A stretch of 64,000 nt of DNA from Cycas panzhihuaensis (GCA_023213395.1 CM041465.1:54815741-54879740), one strand, 5' to 3'; counted from the stretch's first letter, positions 23,219 to 36,170 are shown. The notes: generated by a model not told the origin, from the letters alone. Numbers and translations: made by a program.

Positions 23219-24529
23219 TAAGGTGAAGTGAGCTTGAGCGATGTGAAGCCTAGTTGAGTGAGGTGTTGGTTGATAAAACCCTAATTCTTATATATGAGGA
23301 AGTTCTTGTTTTCTTCAATAAGATCGTTGTTGAGCCTGTAGAAGCCCTATGATTATGTGGAGGTGATTTTGACATCTATTGAGCAGTGATTAAGGCTACC
23401 CATATGTGGAGATATATCATACATCTAGTTGCAAACCCTCTATTGAAGTCAATCAATTCCCATAAATGTTGTAGAATTGTACGTCTATAATATAACATTA
23501 ATTCATTAATATTTCCAAGATATGATTATATTTGATATTTGATCTTTATCTCAAAGATTGAAGCAAGCTATATAGTTCTTTGTTTTGTTTAATGACATGG
23601 ATAAGATGATGATATATGATGGCAAGATAGGGTGTGTATGGTTTTTATGAAAAGTATGAGGTATACATTAAGGCATGGTAATGCAAGTATCTTAAGTGAA
23701 CTCCTGCTGACTATTTAATGGTATTTGAAGATCTCTTGCATCCAATTGTATATGAGGCATGTTATTGCTCTTTGCATGTGTTTTACATAAGAGAGTAAGG
23801 TGGGTATTATGAGGTAATATTATGGCAACTTGATTTGTGGCGAAGAAAATACATTAAGCACACTTCGGTTATGGGTGAGAGTAGTTGACATGAGGCATGA
23901 TTTTGGAGTAATATTGATAGCAGGTTACCTCTTTGCATGTGTGTTATATAAGAGGGGTTGATAGACATATGTTGGGCAAGTTTGAGGGCAAGAAAGATAG
24001 TGATATAAGGCGATGAGGTGCTTGTTACATATGAGTTACATGGCAAGCTAATTGGAGGGAGTTTAAAGGCAAAGAGAGCAAGAGAGGGTAAGTAAAGGGC
24101 TTGTTTATGGGTGATTGTTATCAAGGTAATGATGATTACAAATTGATAGGAGGGTGAGTTATTTAAGTTGAAAGAAAACAAGCAAACATTGTTGAATAGT
24201 ATAGATCATTGCTCAATTTATATATGTGTGGTTTATTCATTAATTGGTAATGTTTGTGGCATGAGTCATGTTTTGGGTAATTAAGTGAAGTGTGATGTGT
24301 CTTGGTGATTTAATGGTGACGTGAGGTCTACATGATTTCTGTGAGATGTATGTGATATAGGCATTGATTTAATGATTAAGTAAGTGTTTCAGATACTCAT
24401 TGTATATGACTATTTGGCAATATGAGAGATGTATAAGGCAATGATGTGATGATAAAGTTAGTAATGTGAGGGACATGAGATATGAGAAAGTTTGTTGAGA
24501 TTGATTAATGCGTAAGTTACCATTGTTAG
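23219..24529 (+). other. Leader of element F, no gene recognised
   Basis: GT-rich on the plus strand with recurring TTGTGG, GGCATG and GTGATGTG phrases. The minus-strand open frame 24181-23807 mirrors this composition and has no recognisable domain, so I do not call it a gene. Confidence 0.5.
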
Positions 24530-25100
24530 GTGAGTTTGTTGATTGAAAAAAGGGACATATTATTTGAAGATACACTTATAATCATGGAGGAAAATAACAT
24601 TGTCATATATGTTCATGAGACAAATGAATATCACTTTAGAGATTTTCTTCTTCTGATACTTAAGTGTAATGGAGAAAACTACTTCTTTTGGATAATTAAA
24701 ATGAGATGTTTTTTCATAGCTAGAGGTTTGTGGAAACTTATTACTGATGGATATGATATTCCTAAGGATGAATAAGAAAAAGAAATGCTTAAGAAGAAAG
24801 ACAAACAAGTATTTATTATGATTCTTACTGCATTAGACAAGGTTGATCTTCCTTTTGTATATCATTTTGTCATTCTTAAGATTCATCAAGCAAGTACTAC
24901 TAAGGAAGGTTAGGATTTTTAAAGGATGTATTTGAACAAACTCCTAAAGAGATACAACGAATGATTGAAAAGGCAAATAAGATTAGTAATGATTATGATA
25001 TAGGTAAAACAAATGAAGAGAGTATTATCGACACTAATGAAATAATATGTCAAGATGAAGAATATATGAGTATTGATGAAATTTCTACTAAATGAAAAAG
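24530..25100 (+). pseudogene. Copia-type gag N-terminal region (element F)
   Basis: The open part (24530-24775) contains KCNGENYFFWIIKMRCFF and ARGLWKLITDGYDIPKDE, the DUF4219/UBN2 start of copia gag (F-NGENY-x-W-x-IKM...GLWxLV...G). After a stop, the same frame goes on with KKDKQVFIMILTALD. A frameshift leads to an acidic region (24950-25180) with many Glu, Asp and Ile. There is no zinc knuckle. It is not close in sequence to the gag of elements A-D. Confidence 0.75.
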
Positions 25101-25264
25101 AAACTATGGTTGAATGTATTAATAAGACTACAACTTCTATTGAAGACATTGAGAGTGATGAATCGATATAGGTTTATTTAGATGACACTATTATTTCAAG
25201 GGAAATTGAATATGAATCTGATGGTTCTATAAAGGATGAGTCTTGTATTAATAATGTTCCTACT

Positions 25265-25531
25265 TTGAGTATTGATTCAAGTTCAAAGAGTATACAATCT
25301 AATGAAGGTTTTACTCAAAAGGTTATTATTATATATGGTGATCAAGAATTTATACAAGATAATGATGATATGCAAGTTATATTTAAAAATGGTTACTTAC
25401 AAGATCTACATCAAAATCAGACTAAACTAGCCATTATGAAGAATCAAGATTTGCACTCGCTAGAGCTAGTACAACAAAGTTATCACTACAGGATTGAAGA
25501 TAAAAATCAAGTTGAGGACATCATCATATAA
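25265..25531 (+). CDS. Acidic 88-codon frame in element F, unidentified
   Basis: Opens MSIDSSSKSIQSNEGF and continues with a Gln/Asp/Ile-rich tail in which a short unit (YHYRIEDKNQVEDII) is partly repeated just downstream in 25548-25640. It is probably the decayed C-terminal part of the gag-like protein rather than a separate gene. Confidence 0.35.
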   Translation: MSIDSSSKSIQSNEGFTQKVIIIYGDQEFIQDNDDMQVIFKNGYLQDLHQNQTKLAIMKNQDLHSLELVQQSYHYRIEDKNQVEDIII

Positions 25532-25666
25532 AGACATCAATATATAATTGAAGATGAAAATGAAGTTAAAGACATCATTCTATAGCAAAGATATCACTAC
25601 AAGATTGAAGACAAAGATCAAATTGAAGACATTATATTCAAGATATTTCCAAGGACAAGGAGTTAG

Positions 25667-25893
25667 TGTTGGAATATTAGTAATGCACATTTGTTATGTC
25701 CCATATGTAAGTGGGTCCCATATACACTATCGTAACATGTATTATTAAAACACATATAGTGTATCATATGGAGCATATGTTGTAAGGAAGTTTGTTAATA
25801 CAATTTGAGGTACCTTAATTGTACTATTTAATCCTAGAGGTGTTTATGTTCTAATTGCGAATATTAATTTTTATATAGGTTAGTTTTTCAACA
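25667..25893 (+). repeat. 3' LTR of element F
   Basis: Opens TGTTGGAATATTAG and ends TTTTTCAACA, followed by AGATT. Confidence 0.88.
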
Positions 25894-26059
25894 AGATTAA
25901 GATCATTTAAGTTGGAAGCCTCCAGAAATCACTGGTTAGTTACTCATTTAGCTTTTATGTCACCTTTTTGTGCATTGAAAATATATAGATCTTCACGTTC
26001 TTATGATTAGTTCTTGATTGATCAATATGGGAGATCATTGATTGCCTAGTCACTATGCA

Positions 26060-26885
26060 AAATCAATCTATTTCGATTGATTCTAGTGTCTTCTCTCATC
26101 TATTATTCACCTATGTTCATCACGGTGACCTACATGATGACTTTTTAAATTGTTTATAAAGAGTTGTACCATTTAAGCTTCAAAACCTAAGGAACAATTT
26201 TGAAAACTTATAAATGATGCTAACATAATTCATGACTAAAGTCCAAGATATATTAAACCAGATGAGATCACTTGGAGATATATTAATAGAGAAAAACGTA
26301 GTGGAAAGAATATTAAGGTGTGTAGGTGCTATAAGAAGGTTTGAAATTATAGTAATAAGTATATGGGTTTCTAAATATCTAAGCACACTAAAGGTGGAAC
26401 AACTAAGTGCCATGTTGATGTTAGTTGAGAAGTAACAAAATGCAAACAAATCACTTGAGCACGCCTTTGCTATCGAGGCCAAAATTCAATCTCACTCTCA
26501 AGTGAGTACATCAAAATCTAGAGAATCACCTCCTAAGAGAAGGGATAGAAATCCTAGAAGGGATTTACAACAAGATCCACCTAAATATCAAGCTCCACAT
26601 CAAAGGAGGCAAGGAGAAAACCAATGAAATGTAAATCTTCCTAGGTATCCAAATCAGGAGAAACAACCTGAGGGACACTTATGTTATCCCAATTACCAAG
26701 GAAATGTCTAAGCTACAAGATCAAATCAGGATTATTACGACAATAGACAAAGGGAAAATCTAGTTATATATTATGAGGAAAAGAGAAGACCATTCCGCAT
26801 TGAAAGAACTTATCCACGAAGTCAAAGTATAAACTATGGGAGAAGAGAGACCCTATATTGCCCCTCTTGTCATCGTAGTGGTTAC
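26060..26885 (+). pseudogene. Copia gag with degenerate zinc knuckle (element E)
   Basis: The helical UBN2 core appears as FMTKVQDILNQMRSLGDIL, then VVERILRCV and SKYLSTLKVEQLSAML (26232-26435). A basic, Gln/Arg-rich region follows (about 26510-26800, with PPKRRDRNPRRD). The knuckle reads CPSCHRSGYMKDKYF at about 26862-26906, where CX2CX4HX4C is expected. The His and last Cys are replaced by Tyr, so zinc binding is probably lost. Element F is inserted just upstream, removing the N-terminus from this reading frame. Confidence 0.82.
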
Positions 26886-27767
26886 ATGAAAGACAAATAT
26901 TTTTCAAAACATAGAGCACCCATCAAAGAGAGTGTAAATACCACAATAGAGACAAGGGATAATGATAGACTATTCTTATCCAGTTTTAGTGCTAAAGAAG
27001 AAGAAGATAATAATTGGTATATTGACTCAGGTTGCTCCACCTACATGACTCATAAGGAATATCTATACCATACCTTAGACAAAAGTAAAAGAGGTTCAAT
27101 AATGTTTGGAGACGATACGCCCCATGAATTAGTTGATAGAGGTAGCATAACTCTTATGACAAATATAGAAGAGTATAGACACCTCGATGATGTATTGTAT
27201 ATTCCTGCTTTAAAGAAAAATCTATTATCAGTAGGGCAAATTATGGGTCAGAATTATAAGATCATCTTTGATAATGATGAGTGTATAATCAAGGATAAGA
27301 GGAGAAATAAGGTAATTATTACAAAAGATAAAATGACAAAATATAGGTTGTTTAAAATTGTCCTTACTCCATTAAATACCTATGCCTTAAAAACTATAGC
27401 CAAATTGGATAGTGACTTATGGTATGGGAGATTTGGACACCTCAACTATAGTAGTTTGGCCCTAATAAAAAGAATGGACATGATTAATGGGTTACCTTAC
27501 ATCGAAGTGGATAAAACCATATGTGAGGGATGCTTACTTGGTAAACAACATAGGGAAAGCTTTCTAGATTTTAGTTATAAGGTAACTAGTCCACTTCAGC
27601 TAGTCTATATAGATATCTGTGGTCCTATAGATGTCCTCTCATTAGAAGGTGCATGCTATTTCATTACATTCATTGATGACTACACAAGAAAGATATGGGT
27701 ATTCTTCCTTAAATTCAAATTGGGTGTGTTTCAATACTTTGTTGACTTCAAAACCTTTGTAGAGTGA
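26886..27767 (+). pseudogene. Copia protease and integrase N-terminal half (element E)
   Basis: A 293-codon open frame, the longest in the window. Residues about 43-60 are WYIDSGCSTYMT, an intact copia aspartic protease site. A GAG-pre-integrase block follows (VLYIPALKKNLLSVGQI). The integrase zinc finger has FGHLN and CEGCLLGKQH (about residues 188-225). The catalytic core begins with VYIDICGPI, the first catalytic Asp, and continues FIDDYTRKIWVFFLK. The frame ends at a TGA at 27765, but integrase homology goes on, so this is a broken polyprotein rather than a complete protein. Confidence 0.9.
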
Positions 27768-28292
27768 CAAAGTGGGCATAAACTTCTCTCTCTAAGATTT
27801 AACAATAGGGGAGAATTCATCTCTAATGAATTTAAGGCATATTGTGTACATCATGAGACTAGAGGGTAGTTTATCAATCCCTACACCTGAAAACAAAATG
27901 GTGTAGCAAAAAGAAAAAAATGCACTATTATAGAAATGGAAAGGTACATGTTGAAGGATAAAAACTTAGGCCATGAGTTTTGGGCAGAAGAAGTTCATAC
28001 ATTCGTTTACCTCCTTAATAAGTGCTCCACTAATGCCCTAAGGTGGAAGGTACTTGGAGAAGCCTATATAGGCTATAAGCCAAACATACATCACTTAAGA
28101 GTCTTTGGATGCCTAGCCTATACACATGTTCATGACCAAAGAAGATCTAAGTTGGATTACCATAGTATCAAGTGTATATTTCTTGTCTATAGTAAAACTT
28201 CTGAATCATACAAAGTCTATGATCCTAAGTCAAAAAGGGTCATGTTGAGTAGAGATATTAAGTTTCAAGAAGATGTTTGTTATCAAAGATAA
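27768..28292 (+). pseudogene. Copia integrase C-terminal half (element E)
   Basis: The early part reads RFNNRGEFIS where a LRTDNGGEF block with the second catalytic Asp is expected, so this site is changed. A CxxxR-type NGVAKRKK region carries the expected Glu position changed to Lys. The later open part (27936-28292) has HEFWAEEVHTFVYLLNKC, GYKPNIHHLRVFGCLAY and KVYDPKSKRVMLSRDIKF, the standard end of copia integrase. Confidence 0.85.
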
Positions 28293-28399
28293 TTAAGAAA
28301 AAAAGAAAGAGATAATAATCAATTTTAATAAGTCCACCAAATCAAAATATGTGCCTCCTATGTTTAACTCTAGATGAGTCATCAATGAACTAAGTGGGG

Positions 28400-29004
28400 A
28401 GGGAACCTTTTCTCAACCTTCACCACAAAATCTTCCAAAATAGGTCAAAGGAATCATGATGTAGGAAATATTTTGGATAGCAATCGAAGATCCACTCGCT
28501 CACATAGGGTAAACTTTGCCCTCATGAGCAAAGTTTTAGAGTCCTATGAGCCTCAAACTTCTGATGAGGCCAATACATATGCGTCTTAGAGAAAGGCAAT
28601 GGAAGACGAATACCACTCCATTGTTAAAACTGACACTTGGGAATTGGTTAACTTACCTCCAAATAAAAGAGCAATTGGTACTAAGTGGATCTATAAAACC
28701 AAGTTTTACTTTGATAGATAAATCATTAAATATAAAGTTAGATTGGTCACCAAAGGTTATGCCCAAATAGAAGCCATTGATTACAATGAGACATTTTCTC
28801 ATGTTGCTTGAATAGAAATAGTTCAAATGATGATGAGTTTAACAGCCCAAATAGGATGAAAAGTGTATCAAGTAGATGTAAAAAGTTCTTTCCTCAATGG
28901 TTATATTGAAGAGGATATCTATGTCTCTCAACCCCTCAGTTTTGAAGTTAGGGAAGAAGAAAACAAAGTATACAAACTCAAAAAGGCACTTTACAATTTG
29001 AAAC
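28400..29004 (+). pseudogene. Copia RT N-terminal part, cut by element G (element E)
   Basis: Plus-strand frames give AMEDEYHSIVKTDTWELV, GTKWIYKTKF, VRLVTKGYAQ, YNETFSHVA, YQVDVKSSFLNGYIEEDIY and KVYKLKKALYNLK, the consecutive copia RT blocks. The last one stops at ALYNLK, where ALYGLKQAPRAW is usual. That is the point at which element G inserted. The remainder is found at 36640. Confidence 0.9.
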
Positions 29005-29457
29005 TATTAGGATTATTAATGTTATTTTTATTTAATTGTTATGTTATATTTATGTCACATGTGTAAATAAACATTTAAGTGATTTAAAGGTTTAAAGTTA
29101 AGAGTTTATGTCATTATTTAATTATTATGTGAAGGTCGTTGAAATGCACAACTGTTCATTTCAACGAACCTTTCTTGTTATAAATGCCCTCTCCTAGATT
29201 CAAGGAGGTGGTTCTAAGAATCTAGGAGGTTATCCAAAGCCTATTTCAAAGGCTGATTTGTTGTATTTAGAGGGTATTTTTATTATGGTCTTTGTATAGT
29301 TTCTGATATAAAATAAAATCATAGCTTATGAGGTGATTTTTCTTCCCCAGAAGGGGTTTTCCACTTGGAAAAATCTGTGTGCGTGTATAATGTCTGTTTA
29401 CCTATGATTTTCTATCTTCTTGATCTTGTGACATTGTGCATGATACCTATTCTGATA
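29005..29457 (+). repeat. 5' LTR of element G
   Basis: Opens TATTAGGATTATTAATG (partner: TGTTAGG) and ends CTATTCTGATA. A TATAAA stretch and the imperfect inverted repeat around GAAATGCACAACTGTTCATTTC are inside. Confidence 0.93.
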
Positions 29458-29469
29458 TGGTATTAGAGT
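29458..29469 (+). promoter_or_regulatory. Primer-binding site of element G
   Basis: TGGTATTAGAGT directly follows the LTR, two changes from the tRNA-Met primer site. The captured TOR sequence starts within a base or two of its end. Confidence 0.8.
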
Positions 29470-29812
29470 AGAACCACTAAAGTCAAAAATTTGTTGAGGG
29501 TTGGTAATTGTTTTGGCACGAATAATAACTCCACCAAACCTTATTTTCTGATATGATGTCTTGCACAATGCTATAGATATGCAGTCTAGCAACTGCCCTT
29601 GTATTGTAGGTAACAAAGAAGGGAGACTAGAAATAATCTAATTAAGGGCTTCCACAAGCCTTGGTGAAAGGCCAATAGAAAATAGGGTATCCAATAAGCT
29701 GTAAATATGAGATTCCATTGAAGGTCCCATAACCTTTACAAAGCTTCCTACACATGCCAAGGCTTCAATTGAAGGCTTACCTCTACGAGGAATAATAGCA
29801 TCAAGATACTTG
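29470..29812 (-). pseudogene. TOR: Captured TOR kinase (HEAT-repeat region) fragment
   Basis: The minus strand encodes about 115 codons of uninterrupted protein similarity apart from one stop. Visible blocks are PRRGKPSIEALACVGSF, MGPSMESHIYSLLDTLFS, IGLSPRLVEALN, SLPSLLPTIQGQLLDCISI and TNPQQIFDFSGST. I recognise this as part of the N-terminal HEAT-repeat region of plant TOR (target of rapamycin), a very large phosphatidylinositol-kinase-related Ser/Thr kinase. The kinase domain is absent. The fragment is antisense to element G and lies directly against its PBS. No intron is evident across it. One stop sits after LVEALN. It cannot give a TOR protein but could yield antisense RNA to TOR from the LTR promoter. 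Confidence 0.82.
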
Positions 29813-30092
29813 TCCACTCCTTCTAAGACTATTCGGGTCAACAATAAGTAATCCTGTCTTGTAGTAAATTGTGAAGTCCTCATAGTTATTATGAAATATA
29901 TGAAATATAATGGGATTAGCACCATAATCAAATCTATATAAAGGTCCTCCAGCAAGAAAGTAATCTATGCATGAAATGATCACTCCATAGTTTTTTTACT
30001 ATAAACCACAGTCAGGACATGTATAATTGCCTCGACATAGCACTGAGCTAGGTAGAATCTCCAACTGGGTAATCATATTTACTCCTAGCGCA
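29813..30092 (-). other. Cargo of element G between two host-like pieces
   Basis: Continues from the TOR fragment. A 60-codon minus frame (29983-29801) has no domain I recognise. It may be TOR intron sequence or a different captured piece. Confidence 0.35.
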
Positions 30093-30620
30093 CTACATAT
30101 ACATACACATCCAATAAACCCCAAAAAAATTGAAGGCAATACTGTAATATTTGTCCCTCGTATTGGACAGCAGACCGACCTCTGGTTCTACTTCCTTTAA
30201 ATTTGTTCTTAGTTCATTAGCCTTCTTGGCTTTCGGGTGTGGATTGAATAGAATAATAGGGGGTATTGAGCGATGGATGGGGTAGAATGTAAAACTAAAG
30301 GCACTCCGCCTGTTCGATGATAAGCAATCCATAGAACAGGAGTGATCGAAGCTCGTGAAGGATATTATTAGAGCGGTAAAGAAAGAAAGCCTGGGCTTCT
30401 CAGACAACCAACTGCTACCTGCTATTGACACACTGATAGAGCTCATATAACGAAGAAAATGGAGTTGTGAACCCCAGCCATCATCGATAACCTATAACCA
30501 GAAACTCCAACCATTGTAGATCTACGCTAAGCCAAGGACTCGCCATCAAACCAATCGAAATCTAAAGTGCGGCGCTGTAGAAAGAACCAGGTAGGTAGGG
30601 TTTCGTCTTCCCTATTCCCC
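30093..30620 (-). pseudogene. Captured exon-like fragment, unidentified
   Basis: GC-rich relative to its surroundings. The minus strand reads a 117-codon frame (30446-30093) opening MSSISVSIAGSSWLSEKP, with Ser- and Phe-rich and then basic segments. Further upstream (30600-30470) are GAAACCCTA and an ATGGCGAGTCC start-like context, typical of a plant 5' untranslated region and first exon. I cannot name the gene. It is followed by T- and AT-rich repeats. Confidence 0.4.
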
Positions 30621-30849
30621 CCCTCAGATCTAAATCATTTCTTTAATTTAATTTTTTTTTATAAAAAAACATAACCTCATAGGGTCTGCACTTTGACCCT
30701 TTTTTATTTTTATTATATTTATATATATATATATATATACTAAGATAATTAACTTTAGGCTAATTTTAACTTAGCCCCCCACCCTACACTTTACTAATTT
30801 CCCCCTATAACATTTGTTTAATAAAATAAAATAAACACTCTCTCAATAT

Positions 30850-31900
<1,051 letters not shown>

Positions 31901-31919
31901 TTATAATTCCTAATATGGC

Positions 31920-32890
31920 TCTAATACAAGGGACAACCACCTGCATTCTAATTCTAGTTTTAACCGTCTCAAACTATGCCGACTGGAGGAATCACATATC
32001 CCATCAACTTAAACAGCAAAAGATATGGTAATATGTGATAGGTGAATTTAAAAAACTAACTGATGCAACCTCTTAAAGCTATATGGTATATCTAATGAAC
32101 TCAGATTCAGCTCTAGGCACCATATTGAACTCACTTTCACTAGAAATTAGTCGGCAATTTTCTAAAACAGACGATCTAGCCACTGTTTGAAACACTCTGA
32201 AAGAAAAATATGATAAGGTCAATACACATCAACTGATTGTCTTAGAACATCAATTGTATGACCTTAATTATAATGATTTTTCCAAAGTTGAGGATTTTTT
32301 ATGTAAAATTTAACTAATTAATAAATCCCTAGGTAACTGTATTAAATCTAAAACTAAAGTAGGTGATACCGAACAAATAATCACTCATGCTAAAGATGAC
32401 GATATGCTTGTTTATCTTGCAATAAACAAATTACCAAAACATTTTAATTTTTTCAAAATAGCTAGACAACAAGCTAGAAATCCTCCTAAAACATTTAATC
32501 AGTTGACAAACTAATTGATAGAATATCAAACAATGTTAATTTATATAGGCATATTAAAAGATCCTTCCCAGGCTTTGTTTTCTAAAACTAAGCCAGAAAA
32601 TAAAAATAAACATCAGAACAACTTTAATAGTAATCTAAATTTTTAGAAACCTCATAGAGGTTCACCACCTAACTCCCAAAATAATATTAAGTATTCTAGT
32701 CCTTCTAAACATCAGAACACTTCTAATTAGTCCTTTCTTAATCAGAACAATGTAAATCCTTCTTAGAACACTAGTTGTGCCTATTGTCATAAAAGAGACC
32801 ATACTATTGATGTCTGTAGAAGTAGAATAGCTTCAGAAGCATGGAAAGCTTCCAAGGGATTACAAAACCAACCTTAATCTTAACTACAAA
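31920..32890 (+). pseudogene. Copia gag with zinc knuckle (element G)
   Basis: Plus-strand translation shows SALGTILNSLSLEIS, LKEKYDKVNTHQLIVLEHQL, YLAINKLPKHFN and an Asn/Gln/Ser-rich tail. The CCHC zinc knuckle CAYCHKRDHTIDVC at about 32778-32820 has all four ligands in CX2CX4HX4C spacing. At least four stops replace Trp or Gln codons. This is the RNA-binding capsid protein of the copia element. Confidence 0.88.
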
Positions 32891-32949
32891 ACTAACAACA
32901 AACTCATAATCATTCTCTAATGGTAATAATTTCTGCATTTGTTACCCCA

Positions 32950-34080
32950 ACTAATAAACCACCATAATGGATCATTAACTCTAGTGCATCCCATCACACG
33001 ATAGGACACCAAAAAACTTATCTACTTATGAATCTGAAACTAACTCTGAAGAAGAGATTTCTTTTGGAAGTGGAACCCAACTTAAAGGAAAAGGATCAGG
33101 TGATGTTACCTTAAAAGACGGTTCAATAAAGGACGTCTTCTATGTATCTAGTTTGTTACCAAACCAACTCTTTGTTTATCAAATCTACTAAAAAGACCTT
33201 GTCGTCAAATTCAAGAAAGATAAATTTATTATTAAGGAACCATTAAATAAATTTAAATGTATTACCTCAGGACCTATTGATCATAGTACAGGTCTCTATA
33301 GCCTAACAAGTTTACAAAATAATAAAACCAAACCCTTTAATACCTTTATAGCCAAATCTGACTCAGTCAGTAAACTTTAGCATGCACAATTTGGCCATAC
33401 AAGTTATGGAAAATTACAATACTTAAAAAGACATGACATGGTTCATGGTCTTCCACCTTTAAATACTGTTTATGGTGTCTACGAAGCATGTGTAACAAAT
33501 AAGGAACACATGGACTTGTTTCTACATAAAACCCAATTCATAGTAAAAGTTCCACTCAAACTTGTTCACTCTGACATATGTGGACCATTTCATATAGCAT
33601 CATGCTCTGGCTCTTATTATTTTATTACATTTATTGATTATTTTTCTAGAAAATATTGGGTATACACACTCAAAATACGTAGTCAAGTATTTGATATTTT
33701 TATAGAATTTAAAACACTTGTTGAAAACTAATCAAACTCAAAAATTAAAATTTTTAGATCTAATAATGTCAAAGAATACTTAAGTGGAAAATTCACTTCC
33801 TTTTGTAAGAAGCACGAAATTCAATTTCAACATTCTGTTGCATACACTCCTCAGCAAAACGATGTTGCTAAACATAAAAATCACACTCTTGTTGAGATGA
33901 CTCGTTGCATGTTACATGCAAAGAACCTTGACTTAAAGTTATGGGCAGAAGCAATTAACTACTCCAACTATCTTATAAATCGTTTACCTAGTAAATGCTT
34001 ACAAAATGTTACTCTAGAACAAAAGTGGTCTGGAAGAAAACCCTCAGTCAATCATTTACAAATCTTTTGAAGTATTACGT
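32950..34080 (+). pseudogene. Copia protease and integrase (element G)
   Basis: The protease site reads WIINSSASHH near 32968, where WxxDSGAxxH is expected, so the catalytic Asp and Gly are lost. Then come FVLYLPKN-like decay, QFGHTSYGKLQYLKR, and the core DICGPFHIASCSGSYYF with FIDYFSRKYWVYTLK (33438-33731 is open). Further blocks are IKFFRSNN where the second Asp block is expected, QQNDVAKHKNHTL, and LWAEAINYSNYLINRLP. The integrase is broken at a frameshift near 34065. Confidence 0.87.
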
Positions 34081-34479
34081 GGAGACATGTTCCCAAAGAA
34101 AAATGTAAAAAACTTGATCCTAAGAGTCAAAAATACATCTTCATTGGATACAGTGAAGAAAGTAAGGCCTATAGACTTTTAGATCTAGTCACACATCAAA
34201 TTTTAATTTTGCGTGGCATAATATTTGATGAAGAAGGATCTTCTTCAATCTCTACCTACGTACAACTTCTAGTTGAAAATCTATTAACCAACACCTATTT
34301 GGTTGACCCTTCCAACAAATAAGTTGACCCAGAAATCATAGAATCTTTATCTGCTCAAGTCTAGAATTAGACTCTATCTGAACCTACTGAAATAGACTCT
34401 TCTTCTCAAGCTAGCTCCTCAAATCAACCTGTAACTACAAAAATAGTTACCAACAAACAGCCTGTATGGGCAAAGAAAA

Positions 34480-36110
34480 TATTTGTTGATGCTGGATCTG
34501 ATGTAGGTAATCCTTCAGATAACAGGTGAACATGTGCCCAAAAATTACATGTTATCTATGCTTTAATGGCTAAAATAATGGATAATAATAATCCTAAAAC
34601 CTTTAAACAAGCTAGCAACAATCCTGTATGGCAGGAAGTTATGCAAGTTGAATTTGATACTTTAATAAAAAATTTAACTTAGGATCTTGTACCACTTCCA
34701 CTAGGGAAAAACGTAGTTGATTGTAAATGGGTTTATAGAACTAAATACAACTCAATAGGTGCAGTTGAAAAATATAAATCTCAACTTGTCACAAAAGGAT
34801 TTTCTCAAATTGATGGTATAGATTATAACGAAACCTTTATCCCTATTGCAAAGATGAATACGATTAAAATAATTATTGCTCTTACAGCCAAGTTTGGTTG
34901 GGAAATCTATCAAATGGATGTAAAGAGTGCATTTCTAAATGGTGATCTCAAAGAAGAGATCTACATGTCTCAACTACCTGGCTTTATTGATAATCCTAAT
35001 TTAGTTTATAAACTAAAGAAATCTATTTATGGATTAAAACAAGCTCCTCGAGCTTAGTTCACTAAAGTTGATGATTATCTAATTCAAATTGGATAGACTA
35101 GATGTATTAGTGATCCAAATCTTTATTTCAAACGTGAAAACAAAAATATTACCATTTTAATCATGTATGTTGATGATATCATCATTACTGGATCATTAAC
35201 AAATAACATCCATTACTTAAAAACTACTTTAATGAATAAATTTGAAATGACCGATTTAGGTCTCCTACATTATTTTCTTAGATTATAAATTTATCAAAAT
35301 GATTCAAAAATAACTATGTCCTAACCAAAATATATTTTAGACTTAATTAAATAGTTTAACATGAAAAATTCTAAACCCATTTCTAATCCATTACAATCAG
35401 GAGTAAAACTATCTACTGATTGTTCCATACCTTTATATGATCCAACCCTATATAGGCAACTAATTGGTAGTCTTATTTATTTAACTCATACCTGCCCTGA
35501 TATATCTTATGATGTCACTTTATGTTTACATTATATACAAAAGCCATATGAATCACATTGGAAAGCTGTTAAATGTATATTATGATATCTTCAGAACACT
35601 ATTTTTTATAGACTAACTTATCATTCTTGACGTAAACCTTTAACCTTAACTGAATATACTAATTCAGATTAGGCAAGTGACACAAATAATCAAAAGTCTA
35701 CATCAGGTTATGTATTTTTTCTAGATTCTTCATGCATTACTTAGTCAAGTAAAAAAATGCAATCACTAGCTCCATCAACAACTGAAGCAGAATATCAAGC
35801 ACTCGTTGAAGCCAGTAAAGAAACACTTTGGCTTAAATCTCTTTTAAATGAAATTGGTCTATATCCTAACTCTTCCATAGAACTTAAAGTTGATAATAAA
35901 GGAGTTATTGCTGTTGCTACAAATCTGGTTACACATTCTAGAACTAAACATATAGAATTACATCAGCATTTTATTTGTAATCTTGTTAATGATAATATTA
36001 TTCATTTGTCTTACTGTCCTACAGATTTATAGGTTGCTGATATACTTATCAAGTCTTTGACTGAAGTCAAGTTTCTAAACCTACGAGATTTGTTAAAGAT
36101 AAAATAAGTC
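34480..36110 (+). pseudogene. Copia reverse transcriptase and RNase H (element G)
   Basis: Nearly continuous RT: WVYRTKYNS, YNETFIPIAKMNTIK, IYQMDVKSAFLNGDLKEEIY, YKLKKSIYGLKQAPRA, the intact catalytic MYVDDIIITG (about 35163-35195) and FEMTDLGLLHYFL. The RNase H part has TNSDxASDTNNQKSTSGY, MQSLAPSTTEAEYQAL, VDNKGVIAVATN and HSRTKHIELHQHFI, and ends at about 36108 with a purine tract a few bases later. Six or more stops, mostly TAG for Trp or TAA for Gln, are the only breaks in much of this stretch. Confidence 0.92.
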
Positions 36111-36170
36111 TCCATCAAAGGGGGATCAACGTGATAAAGACCTTCTTTTTCTATATTATAAAAGCTAACA

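Larger units (their letters stand above)
22979..25893 (+). mobile_element. Element F: 2.9 kb gag-only LTR element nested in E
   Basis: Short LTRs (22979-23206 and 25667-25893) share GAATATTAGTAATGCACATT, TATGTCCCATAT, GTGGGTCCCATATACACTAT and AACACATATAGTGTAT. The PBS TGGTATCAGAGC lies directly after the first, and a purine stretch AAGGACAAGGAG lies just before the second. Flanks are AGATC and AGATT, a duplication with one C-to-T change. Inside there is one gag-like region and no protease, integrase or RT. It is therefore a second, unrelated gag-only family, smaller than A-D. Confidence 0.88.

Noticed and set aside
23807-24181. 124-codon minus-strand open frame in the leader of element F
   Set aside because: It mirrors a GT-rich plus strand and has no recognisable domain.
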